This document shows positions 9,125 to 16,927 of a stretch of 44,186 nt of DNA, one piece after another. Under the pieces are notes generated by a model. The model did no database searches, was not told the origin of the DNA, and saw nothing but the letters and a program-made list of their open reading frames with translations. The position numbers and the translations under genes were made by a program. Every line of letters starts with the position of its first letter. Position 1 is the first letter of the stretch. Origin of the DNA: Metaruminococcus_A sp900762715 (GTDB taxonomy: Bacteria > Bacillota > Clostridia > Oscillospirales > Ruminococcaceae); NCBI GenBank assembly GCA_048204295.1, contig DBFBLF010000039.1, positions 1 through 44,186 of the forward strand, in the 5' to 3' direction.

Positions 9125-9154
9125 AAAAAGGGAGGGGATTACATCCCCTCCCTT
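9125..9154 (-). terminator. Minus-strand intrinsic terminator
   Basis: Perfect 12-bp stem AAGGGAGGGGAT / ATCCCCTCCCTT with a 3-base loop. Read on the minus strand it is followed by a T-run, as expected of a terminator for transcription coming from the AEC and aldo/keto reductase genes. Confidence 0.75.
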
Positions 9155-9367
9155 ACGGTTAGAAGTTTATTTTTGCAAGCTGTCAAGGGCGTTTCAGGCC
9201 CCGGACAGGCAGAATATCCTGTTGCTTTTTTATGCCCGGCTGCATACTATGGGTTAAGCAGGAAAACCAGCGGGCGAGCGGCAGGGAGTGACGGCAAATC
9301 CGTCCTTATGAAGAGCTTCCCCGCGCAGCCGCATTAATTTGCTGCACTTGCCTGCTTTTTATAGAAC

Positions 9368-9391
9368 AGGCCGCTGGAATCCCGGCGGCCT
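9368..9391 (-). other. Hairpin just after the AEC transporter gene
   Basis: AGGCCGC / GCGGCCT stem with a 10-base loop, 17 bases past the minus-strand stop. It has no strong T-run on the minus strand, so it may be a weak terminator or a 3'-end stabiliser in front of the stronger terminator at 9125-9154. Confidence 0.4.
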
Positions 9392-9407
9392 TTGTTCGCT
9401 TCCGGGT

Positions 9408-10367
9408 TCAGTATGGCAAAACGGCGGACATTAGGCCGCTGAACCATTCGTAAAGAAAACACATCAGCGGAATGGTGACAATGCTGATGAGAGTGCAGAC
9501 GCTGAACAGCTCTGCCGCGTAGTGTTCATCGCATTCATACTTTGCCGCGAACATCATGATGGAAACAGCGCAGGGTGCGGACGCGCCTACCAAAATTGTC
9601 AAAGCTACGGTCCGGTCAATGGGCAGCAAAGCGAAAAGGATGATGCAGATGACTGGAATCACCAAAAGCCGGATGGCGCTGGCGTAGTAAAGCCGCAGCT
9701 TGGTAAACGCCTTGACGACATTCGTTTGGGCAATGAACGCCCCCGCAATAATCATGGCCAGGGGGGAGTTCATGCTCCCGATAAAATTGATCGGGTCGTA
9801 AAGGAAATCCGGAATCCGGATATGGAGGAAGAAAAAGGCCACCCCCAGGAAAATTGCAATGATGGTCGGCGCCTTCAGACAGTTGACAAGCTGTTTGAAT
9901 TTCATCTTTCCGGTAAAAACCCCAATACCCTGGGTCCACATGAAGAAATTCGTCATGGCGATGTAGGCCGTGATATACAAAACGCCCTCGCTGCCAAACA
10001 TGGCGAAAACCAGCGGCGTTGCGAAAAAACCGCAGTTTGTGTAAATACAGCCGAACCGTTCGACCTTGTACTGGCCTTCGGGGCTTTTTTTGAGGACAAA
10101 CCGGGTAAGCACCTGCATGAGGACAATTGAGGCCAGCGACAGGCCGATTGACGTGAGCAGCCCCGTCACCAGCCGGGTATCGAAATCAGTTTGGAATGAG
10201 ATAAAGATGATACAGGGGTTGACCACCAGAAGAAGCAGATTGGACATCTGTATATTGGTGGTGGGGGAGATCAGGTGAATTTTATAGCAAACATACCCGA
10301 CCACAATCATGATGAACATGACAACAGCCTGGTAGAGCACAATCATTGCTGTTTCCATTTTTGGCAT
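9408..10367 (-). CDS. AEC (auxin efflux carrier) family transporter
   Basis: A 319-residue integral membrane protein with about ten hydrophobic helices in the two-halves layout of the AEC/bile-acid-like carrier family. Visible marks include the N-terminal MIVVGYVCYKIHLIS and the central break SPLAMIIAGAFIAQTNV, typical of MleP- or YfdV-like carriers of organic acids such as malate. The substrate is not known. AAGGA lies 5 bases before the ATG. It follows the aldo/keto reductase gene by 74 bp on the same strand and is probably co-transcribed with it. Confidence 0.9.
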   Translation of the reverse strand: MPKMETAMIVLYQAVVMFIMIVVGYVCYKIHLISPTTNIQMSNLLLLVVNPCIIFISFQTDFDTRLVTGLLTSIGLSLASIVLMQVLTRFVLKKSPEGQYKVERFGCIYTNCGFFATPLVFAMFGSEGVLYITAYIAMTNFFMWTQGIGVFTGKMKFKQLVNCLKAPTIIAIFLGVAFFFLHIRIPDFLYDPINFIGSMNSPLAMIIAGAFIAQTNVVKAFTKLRLYYASAIRLLVIPVICIILFALLPIDRTVALTILVGASAPCAVSIMMFAAKYECDEHYAAELFSVCTLISIVTIPLMCFLYEWFSGLMSAVLPY

Positions 10368-10398
10368 CCAATCCTTGTTTCAATATCGGGGCAGAGGG

Positions 10399-10431
10399 AA
10401 AACCTTCCCCCGAAAAACAGGAGAAGGTTTT
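10399..10431 (-). other. Hairpin between the aldo/keto reductase and AEC genes
   Basis: A 9-bp stem AAAACCTTC / GAAGGTTTT with a 15-base loop sits in the 74-bp gap. It could act as a leaky terminator or an RNA processing site that sets unequal expression of the two genes. Confidence 0.4.
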
Positions 10432-10441
10432 GAAATGTAGC

Positions 10442-11575
10442 TTACAGCGCTTTAATCGCCTGGTCAATGTCCCCCATCCGGCTCGGAATTTCAATCTTTT
10501 GCGGGCAGTGCTCGACGCAGGCGCCGCAGCCGATGCAGCTGGCGGGGAGACGGTCCTCTTCGCAAGATCGCACATCCTCATTTAAACCGTATGTAGAACC
10601 GGTAATCATGTAGCGGTTGTACATCGAGAACAGCTCAGGAATATCGAGGTTCTGCGGGCAGTACTCTACACAGTACCGGCAGGAGGTACAGGGGATGGTG
10701 CGGGTTTTTTCCCTGATTTTTAGAACTTCGTCAATCAGCTCATAGTCCTTTTCGGTAAAAGGTTCAAAATTTTCAAAGGTCTTGACGTTGTCCACCACCT
10801 GCTCCATTTCGGTCATCCCGCTGAGAATGATGTGGACATTGTCAAGGGAGCCGCAGTACCGCATTGCCCAGGAGGCAATCGAATCGTTTGGCCGTGCCGC
10901 CTTCAGCAGCTCGTTGGATTCTTTCCCAAGATCGGCAAAAGCCCCGCCGCGAACCGGCTCCATGACAATAACGGGAATCCCTTTATCAGTCAGGATTTCA
11001 TATTGGCTTTTTGCGTCCTGGTAGGTCCAGTCAAGGTAGTTGAGCTGTATCTGGCAGAATTCCCAGCCGTCGTAATAATCCACAATTTCCTGCAGGACGG
11101 CCGGCGTGTCATGAAACGAAAAACCCAAATGTTTAATCTGCCCTGCGGCTTTTCTCTTTTCCAGCTTTTCCAGCACCTTCAGTTCCTTCATCCGTTTGAA
11201 GTTTGGTGCGCTCAGGGCATGCACCAGGTAAAAATCGAAATAGCCGGCTCCGGTTTTTTCAAGCTGCTCATCGAAAATTTTATCGACGGCGGCTTCGGAA
11301 ACCTCGGGCATGAACCCAATCGGGAATTTGGTTGCAAGGTAATAGGATTCACGGGGATAGCGGGAAAGCGCTTCCCTTACAAATTCTTCCGACTCGCCCT
11401 CGTGGTAGCGGTAAGCGGTATCGAAATAGTTTACGCCGTGGCGGTATGCGTAGTCGATAAGCTCCAGGGATTTTTCACGGTCGATCTTACCGTCGGCTTT
11501 TGTTGGAAAGCGCATACATCCAAAGCCAAGGCGGGAGACTTCGATTCCCATTTTCTCAAACAATTTCTGCTGCAT
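10442..11575 (-). CDS. Aldo/keto reductase with C-terminal 2[4Fe-4S] ferredoxin domain
   Basis: A 377-residue protein. A TIM-barrel reductase domain (about 1-275) has the catalytic Asp/Tyr in NYFDTAYRYHEG, Lys in YYLATKFP and His in DFYLVHAL. A ferredoxin-like tail (about 280-377) carries two CxxCxxCxxxCP motifs, CTSCRYCVEYCP and CIGCGACVEHCP. Such fusions are common in anaerobic Firmicutes and probably pass electrons between Fe-S carriers and a carbonyl substrate; the substrate is unknown. AGGAGG precedes the ATG. The promoter (11624-11651) faces away from rpe. Confidence 0.93.
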   Translation of the reverse strand: MQQKLFEKMGIEVSRLGFGCMRFPTKADGKIDREKSLELIDYAYRHGVNYFDTAYRYHEGESEEFVREALSRYPRESYYLATKFPIGFMPEVSEAAVDKIFDEQLEKTGAGYFDFYLVHALSAPNFKRMKELKVLEKLEKRKAAGQIKHLGFSFHDTPAVLQEIVDYYDGWEFCQIQLNYLDWTYQDAKSQYEILTDKGIPVIVMEPVRGGAFADLGKESNELLKAARPNDSIASWAMRYCGSLDNVHIILSGMTEMEQVVDNVKTFENFEPFTEKDYELIDEVLKIREKTRTIPCTSCRYCVEYCPQNLDIPELFSMYNRYMITGSTYGLNEDVRSCEEDRLPASCIGCGACVEHCPQKIEIPSRMGDIDQAIKAL

Positions 11576-11623
11576 AGTGTACCTCCTGCGTCGTTTACTG
11601 ATGAACCTGTTTTGATACTATTA

Positions 11624-11651
11624 AGTATATAACACTACACAAAATTGTCAA
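11624..11651 (-). promoter_or_regulatory. Promoter of the aldo/keto reductase-AEC operon
   Basis: On the minus strand TTGACA (11646-11651) and TATACT (11624-11629) are separated by 16 bp. A dyad ATACT-N4-AGTAT (11614-11627) overlaps the -10 and resembles the arms found at the divergent rpe promoter. Confidence 0.75.
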
Positions 11652-11732
11652 ACAAATTTTGGCTGAAAACCCCAGTAAATGGAAATTTACAAAAAATTTA
11701 TCCTTCGGCCTGGCTTGTCCTGCCGGGTTTTA

Positions 11733-11761
11733 TTGACGAACGGGTAAAAGTATACTAAAAT
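11733..11761 (+). promoter_or_regulatory. Promoter of rpe
   Basis: TTGACG (11733-11738) and TAAAAT (11756-11761) with a 17-bp spacer. The -10 sits between the arms of a perfect inverted repeat. Confidence 0.7.
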
Positions 11762-11775
11762 AAAATCGTATACTT
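11748..11775. repeat. Perfect inverted repeat flanking the rpe -10 (candidate operator)
   Basis: AAGTATAC at 11748-11755 and GTATACTT at 11768-11775 are exact inverse complements separated by 12 bp. They bracket the -10 element and reach the likely transcription start. A related AAGTATAT arm lies at 11623-11630 in the divergent promoter. Confidence 0.6.
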
Positions 11776-11829
11776 ATGCGCAAAGGCGCAGAAAGGCCGC
11801 TGCCGGTGGCGGGCGGCTTCGGAGGAATT

Positions 11830-12477
11830 ATGGGAATCTTGGTTTCACCCTCAATTCTGGCGGCGGATTTTTCAAATCTGGGCGGGGAAATTGCCAGAAT
11901 GGAGAAGGCGGGGGCGGATATGCTTCATATCGACGTGATGGACGGCGTTTTCGTTCCCAATATATCGTTCGGGCTTCCAGTGGTAAAAAGTATTCGAAAG
12001 GCGACAAACCTTTTTTTTGACGTCCATTTGATGATCTGCAACCCCTTCGCTTACGTTGAGCGGTTTGCAGCTGCTGGGGCGGACGGGATCACTTTTCATC
12101 TGGAGAGCCAGTCCGAACCTGAAAAAGTCATTGAAAAGATCCGTGCCGCAGGGAAGAAGGTCGGCGTTTCTGTCCGTCCGGCTACCCCGGCTTCGGCTGT
12201 CCTGCCGCTGCTTGATAAAATTGACATGCTGCTTGTCATGACGGTGGAGCCGGGCTTCGGTGGGCAGAGCTTCATGGCGGGTATGTTAGAAAAAATCCGC
12301 GCCGTCCGGGAATATGCGGCGGAACACAAAATACCGCTGGATATTCAGGTGGACGGCGGGATAAATGGAGAAACGGCCCGTCTGGCGGCAGAGGCAGGCG
12401 CCAATGTCATGGTAGCAGGTTCTTATCTTTTTCGAAACGGCGACGCAGGAAAAGCGGTTGCTTCCCTCCGGGGTTAG
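11830..12477 (+). CDS. rpe: Ribulose-phosphate 3-epimerase
   Basis: A 215-residue TIM-barrel enzyme that interconverts ribulose 5-phosphate and xylulose 5-phosphate in the pentose phosphate pathway. Family marks are the N-terminal VSPSILAADFSNL, the metal/catalytic stretch LHIDVMDGVFVPN, the VHLMICNP motif, VMTVEPGFGGQSF and the phosphate-binding VDGGIN. The ATG at 11830 is chosen because GGAGGA at 11821-11826 is 3 to 8 bases before it and the product then has the usual length; an upstream in-frame ATG at 11776 would add 18 residues. The stop overlaps by a few bases the stop of the convergent MecA-like gene. Confidence 0.97.
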   Translation: MGILVSPSILAADFSNLGGEIARMEKAGADMLHIDVMDGVFVPNISFGLPVVKSIRKATNLFFDVHLMICNPFAYVERFAAAGADGITFHLESQSEPEKVIEKIRAAGKKVGVSVRPATPASAVLPLLDKIDMLLVMTVEPGFGGQSFMAGMLEKIRAVREYAAEHKIPLDIQVDGGINGETARLAAEAGANVMVAGSYLFRNGDAGKAVASLRG

Positions 12478-13070
12478 CAAACGTAGTCCACAAGGGTCTC
12501 AACCGCCGCGTCTTCAATGATGCAGCGGGCGTGCTCCTTGATGAAAGAGAGTTTTACGTCTCCTTTCCCAAAGTATTTGCCGTATTCACTCAACAGCTTT
12601 ATCAGTTTGTCATCTGTTCTCAGGTAGGAGTACAGAGTGAGAAAGTACTCCTGATCGAGCAGGTAGAGACTGCTTTTACGGATCAGGTGGCTGTATTGGC
12701 CGAACAGGCGCTCGCAGGCACCAAGCAGGCTTTTTAAATCTTTAAAGCGAAAAATGAGCGGGCTGTTAAATTCCATATTCGTTTTTTTGGCGTAAAGGCC
12801 GCCGCGGCTTCGGTCTATGACGTTTACGTAGAGAACGCAGCCGCCGTTTGCGTCGGGAAAAGCCTCAATAAAAAGCTTTCCCCCCGTCAGGTCAAGTTCG
12901 GTTTCCTCTTTGATTTTGGCAATCAGGCTCAGGACTGCGCGTTTTGTTTCTGAAGTGGCGCCGTCTTCGTCATGAAAGGAAAGCGCCATTTCATCCAGGT
13001 CGTTTTCGTCCAGGGTTATCTTAACCGTTTTCTGGTCTACAAGCTCTATTTTCAAGGCGTTCAGCTCCAT
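12474..13070 (-). CDS. MecA-like adaptor protein
   Basis: About 198 residues from the Met that begins MELNALKIELV. In length, N-terminal pattern (KIELVDQKTVKITLDENDL) and C-terminal half (FKDLKSLLGACERLF, YLLDQEYFLTLYSY) it resembles MecA, the adaptor that hands substrates such as ComK to the ClpCP protease. Low similarity to well-known MecA is typical in Clostridia. The frame stays open to 13193, adding 41 residues rich in Pro, Ala, Lys and Arg that look non-homologous. No start has a clear ribosome-binding site, so the start is uncertain. It converges on rpe with overlapping stop codons and no terminator between them. Confidence 0.7.
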   Translation of the reverse strand: MELNALKIELVDQKTVKITLDENDLDEMALSFHDEDGATSETKRAVLSLIAKIKEETELDLTGGKLFIEAFPDANGGCVLYVNVIDRSRGGLYAKKTNMEFNSPLIFRFKDLKSLLGACERLFGQYSHLIRKSSLYLLDQEYFLTLYSYLRTDDKLIKLLSEYGKYFGKGDVKLSFIKEHARCIIEDAAVETLVDYVC

Positions 13071-13248
13071 TATGGGCCGGCGGCGGGCAGCCGCCGTACC
13101 GGTGTTGTTTTTCTTTTCGCCTGCGGCGGGCGGTGCGGATGGAGTAGCCTTCATACGGCTCTGCGGCCTGCCTTTGTTCATGCTGTGAGGCATTCCGCGG
13201 GTTCAGCCGCATCTTAATAAAGCCGAGGAGGGAAATTGCCCCCGGCAG

Positions 13249-13278
13249 TTTTTCCGGCAAAAAGAATTTTGCTATAAT
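13249..13278 (+). promoter_or_regulatory. Probable promoter of the Rnf-like gene cluster
   Basis: A consensus TATAAT (13273-13278) lies 39 bases before the GTG start; the -35 at 17-18 bp (TTTTTC) is poor. Confidence 0.5.
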
Positions 13279-13316
13279 CCATCATATGTTATCCTGTGAA
13301 AGGAGGTTCATCGACC

Positions 13317-14321
13317 GTGCTGTATAAAGCTTCAAAATCACAGAAAACGGATATGCTGCTCACATTGTTTGCGGTGCTTGCAATGTCGATATATTTGTAT
13401 GGCCTTCGGGTGCTGTTTATGACAGCGTTCACGGTACTGATCGCTGTGATATTTGAGTATTTCTGTATGCGGCTTCTGGGGAAAAAGAAAGGGGAACGCC
13501 TTTCTTTGGAACCGGTTTTGACCGCGGTAATTTTTACACTCTGCCTTTCGGCGGCAACCCCTTACTGGGTTTCCGTTTACGGTATGTTGATTGCGATTGT
13601 TGTCGCCAAGTTCCCCTTTGGAGGAAACGGAAAAAACATTTTCAATCCTGCGGCTGCGGGGCTTGCCTTTGCGGCTGTCAGTTTTCCGTCGCTGCTTTTC
13701 CAGTATCCGGCTCCATATACGCTGGTATCTTGGTTTGACCCGGTGACGGCGCCGCTGCAGACTTCCCCCGGGGCGGTACTCCATGCAGGCGGCAGTCCCG
13801 CGATCAACACAATGAACACGCTTCTCATCAACTATTCGGGGCCAATCGGCGCGACGGCGATTTTGGTGATCGCCGCCTGCGCGCTCTATCTTGTGGTCCG
13901 CAAAACCATTGCCTGGCGGATTGTTTTAAGCGCCGGGCTGTCGCTTTCGGCTGTTGCGTTCCTGTTTCCCAGAACCAGTGTGGACGGTTTCCATTCAGTT
14001 GTATATGAGCTGGTCAGCGGAATTTTTGTCTTTGCGGTCGTCTTTATGGCGTCCGACCCGGTTACTTCGCCCAAGAGCGGCTGGGGGCAGGTGCTGTATG
14101 GCCTGGTAATCGGCCTTGGCACCATGGCTGTACGCCACCTCGCCGTCAGCGAAGTGAGCGTCGTTTTCCCGCTGCTGATTGCAAATGCGCTGGCGCCGTC
14201 CTTTGACCGCGCCGGTGCGTGGATTGTCGCTCGTTACCGTGCAAAAACTGCGGCGGAATCCTCCAACGGGGAGAAAAACCGGCTGGAAGAATTAACTCCG
14301 GAGGTGGCGGCGGATGAATAA
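13317..14321 (+). CDS. RnfD/NqrB-like membrane protein, divergent
   Basis: About 334 residues with roughly nine membrane helices. Hallmarks of RnfD/NqrB are kept: NxFNPA (KNIFNPAAAG, about residues 106-115) and the late DPVTSPKSGWGQVLYG loop. In true RnfD an SxATPL-type motif carries covalent FMN on its Thr; here the matching stretch reads DPVTAPL (about 141-147), so the FMN site appears lost or displaced. The start is GTG at 13317, 10 bases after AGGAGG. The ATG of the next gene overlaps its end by 8 bp. No RnfC, RnfG or RnfB gene is adjacent, so an energy-conserving ferredoxin:NAD oxidoreductase role is not supported. Confidence 0.82.
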   Translation: MLYKASKSQKTDMLLTLFAVLAMSIYLYGLRVLFMTAFTVLIAVIFEYFCMRLLGKKKGERLSLEPVLTAVIFTLCLSAATPYWVSVYGMLIAIVVAKFPFGGNGKNIFNPAAAGLAFAAVSFPSLLFQYPAPYTLVSWFDPVTAPLQTSPGAVLHAGGSPAINTMNTLLINYSGPIGATAILVIAACALYLVVRKTIAWRIVLSAGLSLSAVAFLFPRTSVDGFHSVVYELVSGIFVFAVVFMASDPVTSPKSGWGQVLYGLVIGLGTMAVRHLAVSEVSVVFPLLIANALAPSFDRAGAWIVARYRAKTAAESSNGEKNRLEELTPEVAADE

Positions 14322-15063
14322 CCGTTTTTACAGGGAACACAAAAGTGTTTACGATACCATTGACGGGTTTCTTTTGAAAAACACCGTGTTGGAAAAGGGG
14401 CTGGTTGTAGCGCCCGTTGTGGTGGTCAGCAGCAGCCTGAAAAATGGCGTTGCGCTCGCGCTCGCGTTCAGCATCCTCACTTTTTTCACGGTTTTCGCCA
14501 CGTCGTTTATTCCCAAAAGTATACCGCATTCCCTGCGGGTTATCATAGCGGTACTCTTCGCGGGGGCGCTGTATATCCCAACGTCAATGCTCATAGACCT
14601 CTGGTTCCCCGGAACCAGTTACCAGCTTGGCGTGTTTTTGCCGCTGATGATTACGAACTCACTGATTGTCTGGCGGAGTGAGTCGCGCTTCCACAAGGAG
14701 AAAAAATCCCGGATGGCGCTCGACTTGTTTTTTCATATCCTCGGTTTCTGGGCGGTGATCTGCGTTGTTGGCGCGGTGCGTGAAATATGGGGAAATGGGA
14801 CGCTCTGGGAGAACCAGCTCGATTTCGTGAAAAATCCCATCATGGGAATACTCCTCCCGTTTTCCGGGTTTATCATTGTGGGCTTTTTGGCGGCGCTTCT
14901 GCATAAATACAGAAATTATTTAATACCTATGGACAAGGATGGAGTTCTGGATTTGTCCGATGGCACACAGCCTTTTGGCTATCAGACCCTTCCGGCATCC
15001 GCCGTAAAACGGAAGAAAGCGCCGGAGGCTTCTATGGAAAGGGAGGTGGCGGCGGATGAATGA
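14314..15063 (+). CDS. RnfE/NqrD-like membrane protein lacking the cluster cysteines
   Basis: A 249-residue protein with about six helices and a hydrophilic C-terminal tail of about 50 residues not usual in RnfE. Family similarity is clear in QLGVFLPLMITN and VGAVREIWGNGTLW (compare the LREIIGNGTL of RnfE). The two cysteines that help hold the intramembrane Fe-S cluster in RnfE/NqrD are replaced: the LCP position is Ala33 (VVAP) and the TNC position is Ser116 (ITNSLIV). It overlaps the genes on both sides and is therefore co-translated with them. Confidence 0.82.
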   Translation: MNNRFYREHKSVYDTIDGFLLKNTVLEKGLVVAPVVVVSSSLKNGVALALAFSILTFFTVFATSFIPKSIPHSLRVIIAVLFAGALYIPTSMLIDLWFPGTSYQLGVFLPLMITNSLIVWRSESRFHKEKKSRMALDLFFHILGFWAVICVVGAVREIWGNGTLWENQLDFVKNPIMGILLPFSGFIIVGFLAALLHKYRNYLIPMDKDGVLDLSDGTQPFGYQTLPASAVKRKKAPEASMEREVAADE

Positions 15064-15673
15064 TTTTGCAAATGCAGCCGGAACATTTTTGGCCGATTGC
15101 TTTACCATGTCTTTGGTTATGCTTTTAGTTGAAAATATGATCTTTTCCAGGGCGCTGGGCACCAGTACGGCGCTTGTAATCATCCGTAAGAAAAACAGCC
15201 TTCTCCTCTTTGGCTCTATTCTGACGGTGGTTACCGTCCTTTCAGGAATTGCCACCTATCTGCTCGAACCTGTTGTCAAGGAAATTCCGAATGCTCAGTA
15301 TTACCGCCCGCTTATCTATGTGGCGGCTATCAGCGTGGTTTACCTTTTGGCTCTGGTTGTCTGTGGCTATTTCCCGGAGCGGTTGAAGAGTAAAGTCAAG
15401 CCGATGATTCACATCAGTGCGTTTAACTGCGTGGTTTTGGGCACACTCCTTTTAGTGGCAGGCGAACAGATGACCCTTGGCTCCTCAATCGGTTTTGGAT
15501 TGGGGGCAGGAGTCGGCTTTACGTTGGCAACCTTCTTCATTTCAGTTGCGTACGATTATCTGTACAGCGCCGCAATTCCAAAGGCATTCCGCGGCTTTCC
15601 CGTACTTTTAATTTACATTGGGCTGCTGTCACTGGCGTTTTATGGCCTTGTGGGGCACCAGCTGCCCTATTGA
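15056..15673 (+). CDS. RnfA/NqrE-like membrane protein with one of two cluster cysteines
   Basis: A 205-residue protein with about six helices. It matches RnfA in LVENMIFSRALG (compare LVNNFVLVKFLG), in FNCVVLG and in the C-terminal PKAFRGFPVLLIYIGLLSLAFYG. The first conserved cysteine (LCP in RnfA) is Ser37 here (GTSTAL), while the second is kept as Cys125. The ATG at 15056 overlaps the previous gene by 8 bp. With the two genes before it, this forms a D-E-A trio without the soluble and flavin subunits. Confidence 0.82.
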   Translation: MNDFANAAGTFLADCFTMSLVMLLVENMIFSRALGTSTALVIIRKKNSLLLFGSILTVVTVLSGIATYLLEPVVKEIPNAQYYRPLIYVAAISVVYLLALVVCGYFPERLKSKVKPMIHISAFNCVVLGTLLLVAGEQMTLGSSIGFGLGAGVGFTLATFFISVAYDYLYSAAIPKAFRGFPVLLIYIGLLSLAFYGLVGHQLPY

Positions 15674-15717
15674 CCGCTTGGAGAAAGACGGATAAAAGAG
15701 GTTAGGATGGTGTTCCA

Positions 15718-16890
15718 ATGAGAAATAAGCCAAGGAAAATAAAGCGTTATAACAAGATTTACCGGAGCCGGGGGAGTACCCGGACAAAGGTTTTGAAAAT
15801 TACGGGGTTTGTCGTTGTCATTGCGGCGGTCGTTTTTGTCGGCTACAGCGTGGCAGGCCCTTTTTTGGATTTTATCAACGGGCGGATTGAGCCGACCCCT
15901 CCTTCCGATGATTCCAGTTCAATTGTAAGTGTGGACAGCAGTTCGTCGGAGGATTCTTCGGGTGGCGCCCAGGCGGAAGATGAAACGCTCCAGGCGGTGA
16001 ACCTGCCGGTCGAAACGGCAAAGAACCCGTCCGCGCTTTCTTCTTTCCTGTCTTCGGCCAAGTCTAAAGGCGCCAATGCGGTTGTGCTGGAGCTAAAAGA
16101 CACTACGGGTACTCTTTGGTACCGTTCATCTGTTGCACAGGCGGAGGAATACGGAGCTGTGTCAGAAAACGCCGTTGAAATTGCCCAAATTGTGGAAACG
16201 ATTAAAGAAGCAGGGCTCAAACCGGTTGCGAAGCTCAGCGCGTTTATGGATAAAACCGCGCCGAATGCTGCCCGCAACAACGGTTACCTGTATGAAAACA
16301 GCAATTCTGCCTGGTGGGACAACGCCGTTGATAACGGCGGTAAGCCGTGGCTCAACCCTTATAAAAAAGCGGCCTGTGATTATTTGATTGCCCTGCAAAA
16401 TGAGCTTGTCTCAAAAGGGTTTGACACCATTATATGGCACAAAGTGGAATTCCCGGAGGTCCGTGTCTTCTCCTCCGCCAATATGGGGAGCGAGGCGGAA
16501 GGCGTCACCCAGCAGCAAGCACTGAACAACTTTATTGCACGCTGTGAAACAGAGGCGGAAGAAAAAGGTGCTACGGTCTTTATTTCGTACCCGGTTTCTG
16601 CCGCTTTCGGCCTGAATGAGTCCTGGTTTGGCGGGAATCCTTTCGGCCTGAAAGTGAAAAACGTAGCGCCGGAGCTCGATCTTGCCACCTTTGGCGGAAA
16701 CCTGACAATTGAGGAGACCGCTGTGGATTTCTCTGATACCCAGAAGGCCGTCGGCCAGATTATGGGCGCTTACCTTTCAAAGGCCGCCGGAGCGGAGCGG
16801 GTGCTGCCCGTGATAACCGACGCTTCAATAGCTGAGGCGGCGGAAAAAGCATTGGATACGCTGAAACTTGAGGAATATGTAACGCCGTAA
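15718..16890 (+). CDS. Membrane-anchored DUF4015-like (putative glycoside hydrolase fold) protein
   Basis: A 390-residue protein. A basic N-terminus (about 1-22) is followed by one membrane helix (about 26-46), a Ser/Asp-rich linker (about 55-95) and an extracellular domain. That domain resembles DUF4015/GHL TIM-barrels: NAVVLELKDTTGTLWY, KPVAKLSAFMD, WLNPYKKAACDYLIAL and GFDTIIWHKVEFP. In ordinary members the last motif reads about FDYIRFP; here the Asp, Tyr and Arg become H241, K242 and E244, so activity is doubtful. It lies 44 bp after the Rnf-like trio and 37 bp before phosphoglucomutase in the same direction. Confidence 0.65.
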   Translation: MRNKPRKIKRYNKIYRSRGSTRTKVLKITGFVVVIAAVVFVGYSVAGPFLDFINGRIEPTPPSDDSSSIVSVDSSSSEDSSGGAQAEDETLQAVNLPVETAKNPSALSSFLSSAKSKGANAVVLELKDTTGTLWYRSSVAQAEEYGAVSENAVEIAQIVETIKEAGLKPVAKLSAFMDKTAPNAARNNGYLYENSNSAWWDNAVDNGGKPWLNPYKKAACDYLIALQNELVSKGFDTIIWHKVEFPEVRVFSSANMGSEAEGVTQQQALNNFIARCETEAEEKGATVFISYPVSAAFGLNESWFGGNPFGLKVKNVAPELDLATFGGNLTIEETAVDFSDTQKAVGQIMGAYLSKAAGAERVLPVITDASIAEAAEKALDTLKLEEYVTP

Positions 16891-16927
16891 GGAGCGGCTA
16901 TTTAATAAATAGGATGGGGGAACTGTT

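Larger units (their letters stand above)
8971..9407. other. Gene-free stretch rich in inverted repeats
   Basis: No credible gene is seen. The plus-strand reading frame across this stretch has no ribosome-binding site and a composition unlike its neighbours (Arg-rich, no recognisable domain). The region holds two hairpins, listed separately, that suit minus-strand transcripts arriving from the AEC transporter gene. Confidence 0.6.

Noticed and set aside
8921..9337. 138-codon plus-strand frame after the HtrA-like gene
   Set aside because: It runs through the terminator hairpin, is Arg-rich without a domain, and lacks a ribosome-binding site.
11776..11829. Upstream in-frame ATG of rpe
   Set aside because: It lies at the expected transcription start and inside the inverted repeat; the ATG at 11830 has the ribosome-binding site and gives the family length.
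13317..15673. Ordinary Rnf complex (ferredoxin:NAD oxidoreductase)
   Set aside because: RnfB, RnfC and RnfG are not adjacent, and most cluster cysteines and the FMN-threonine motif are missing in the three genes present.
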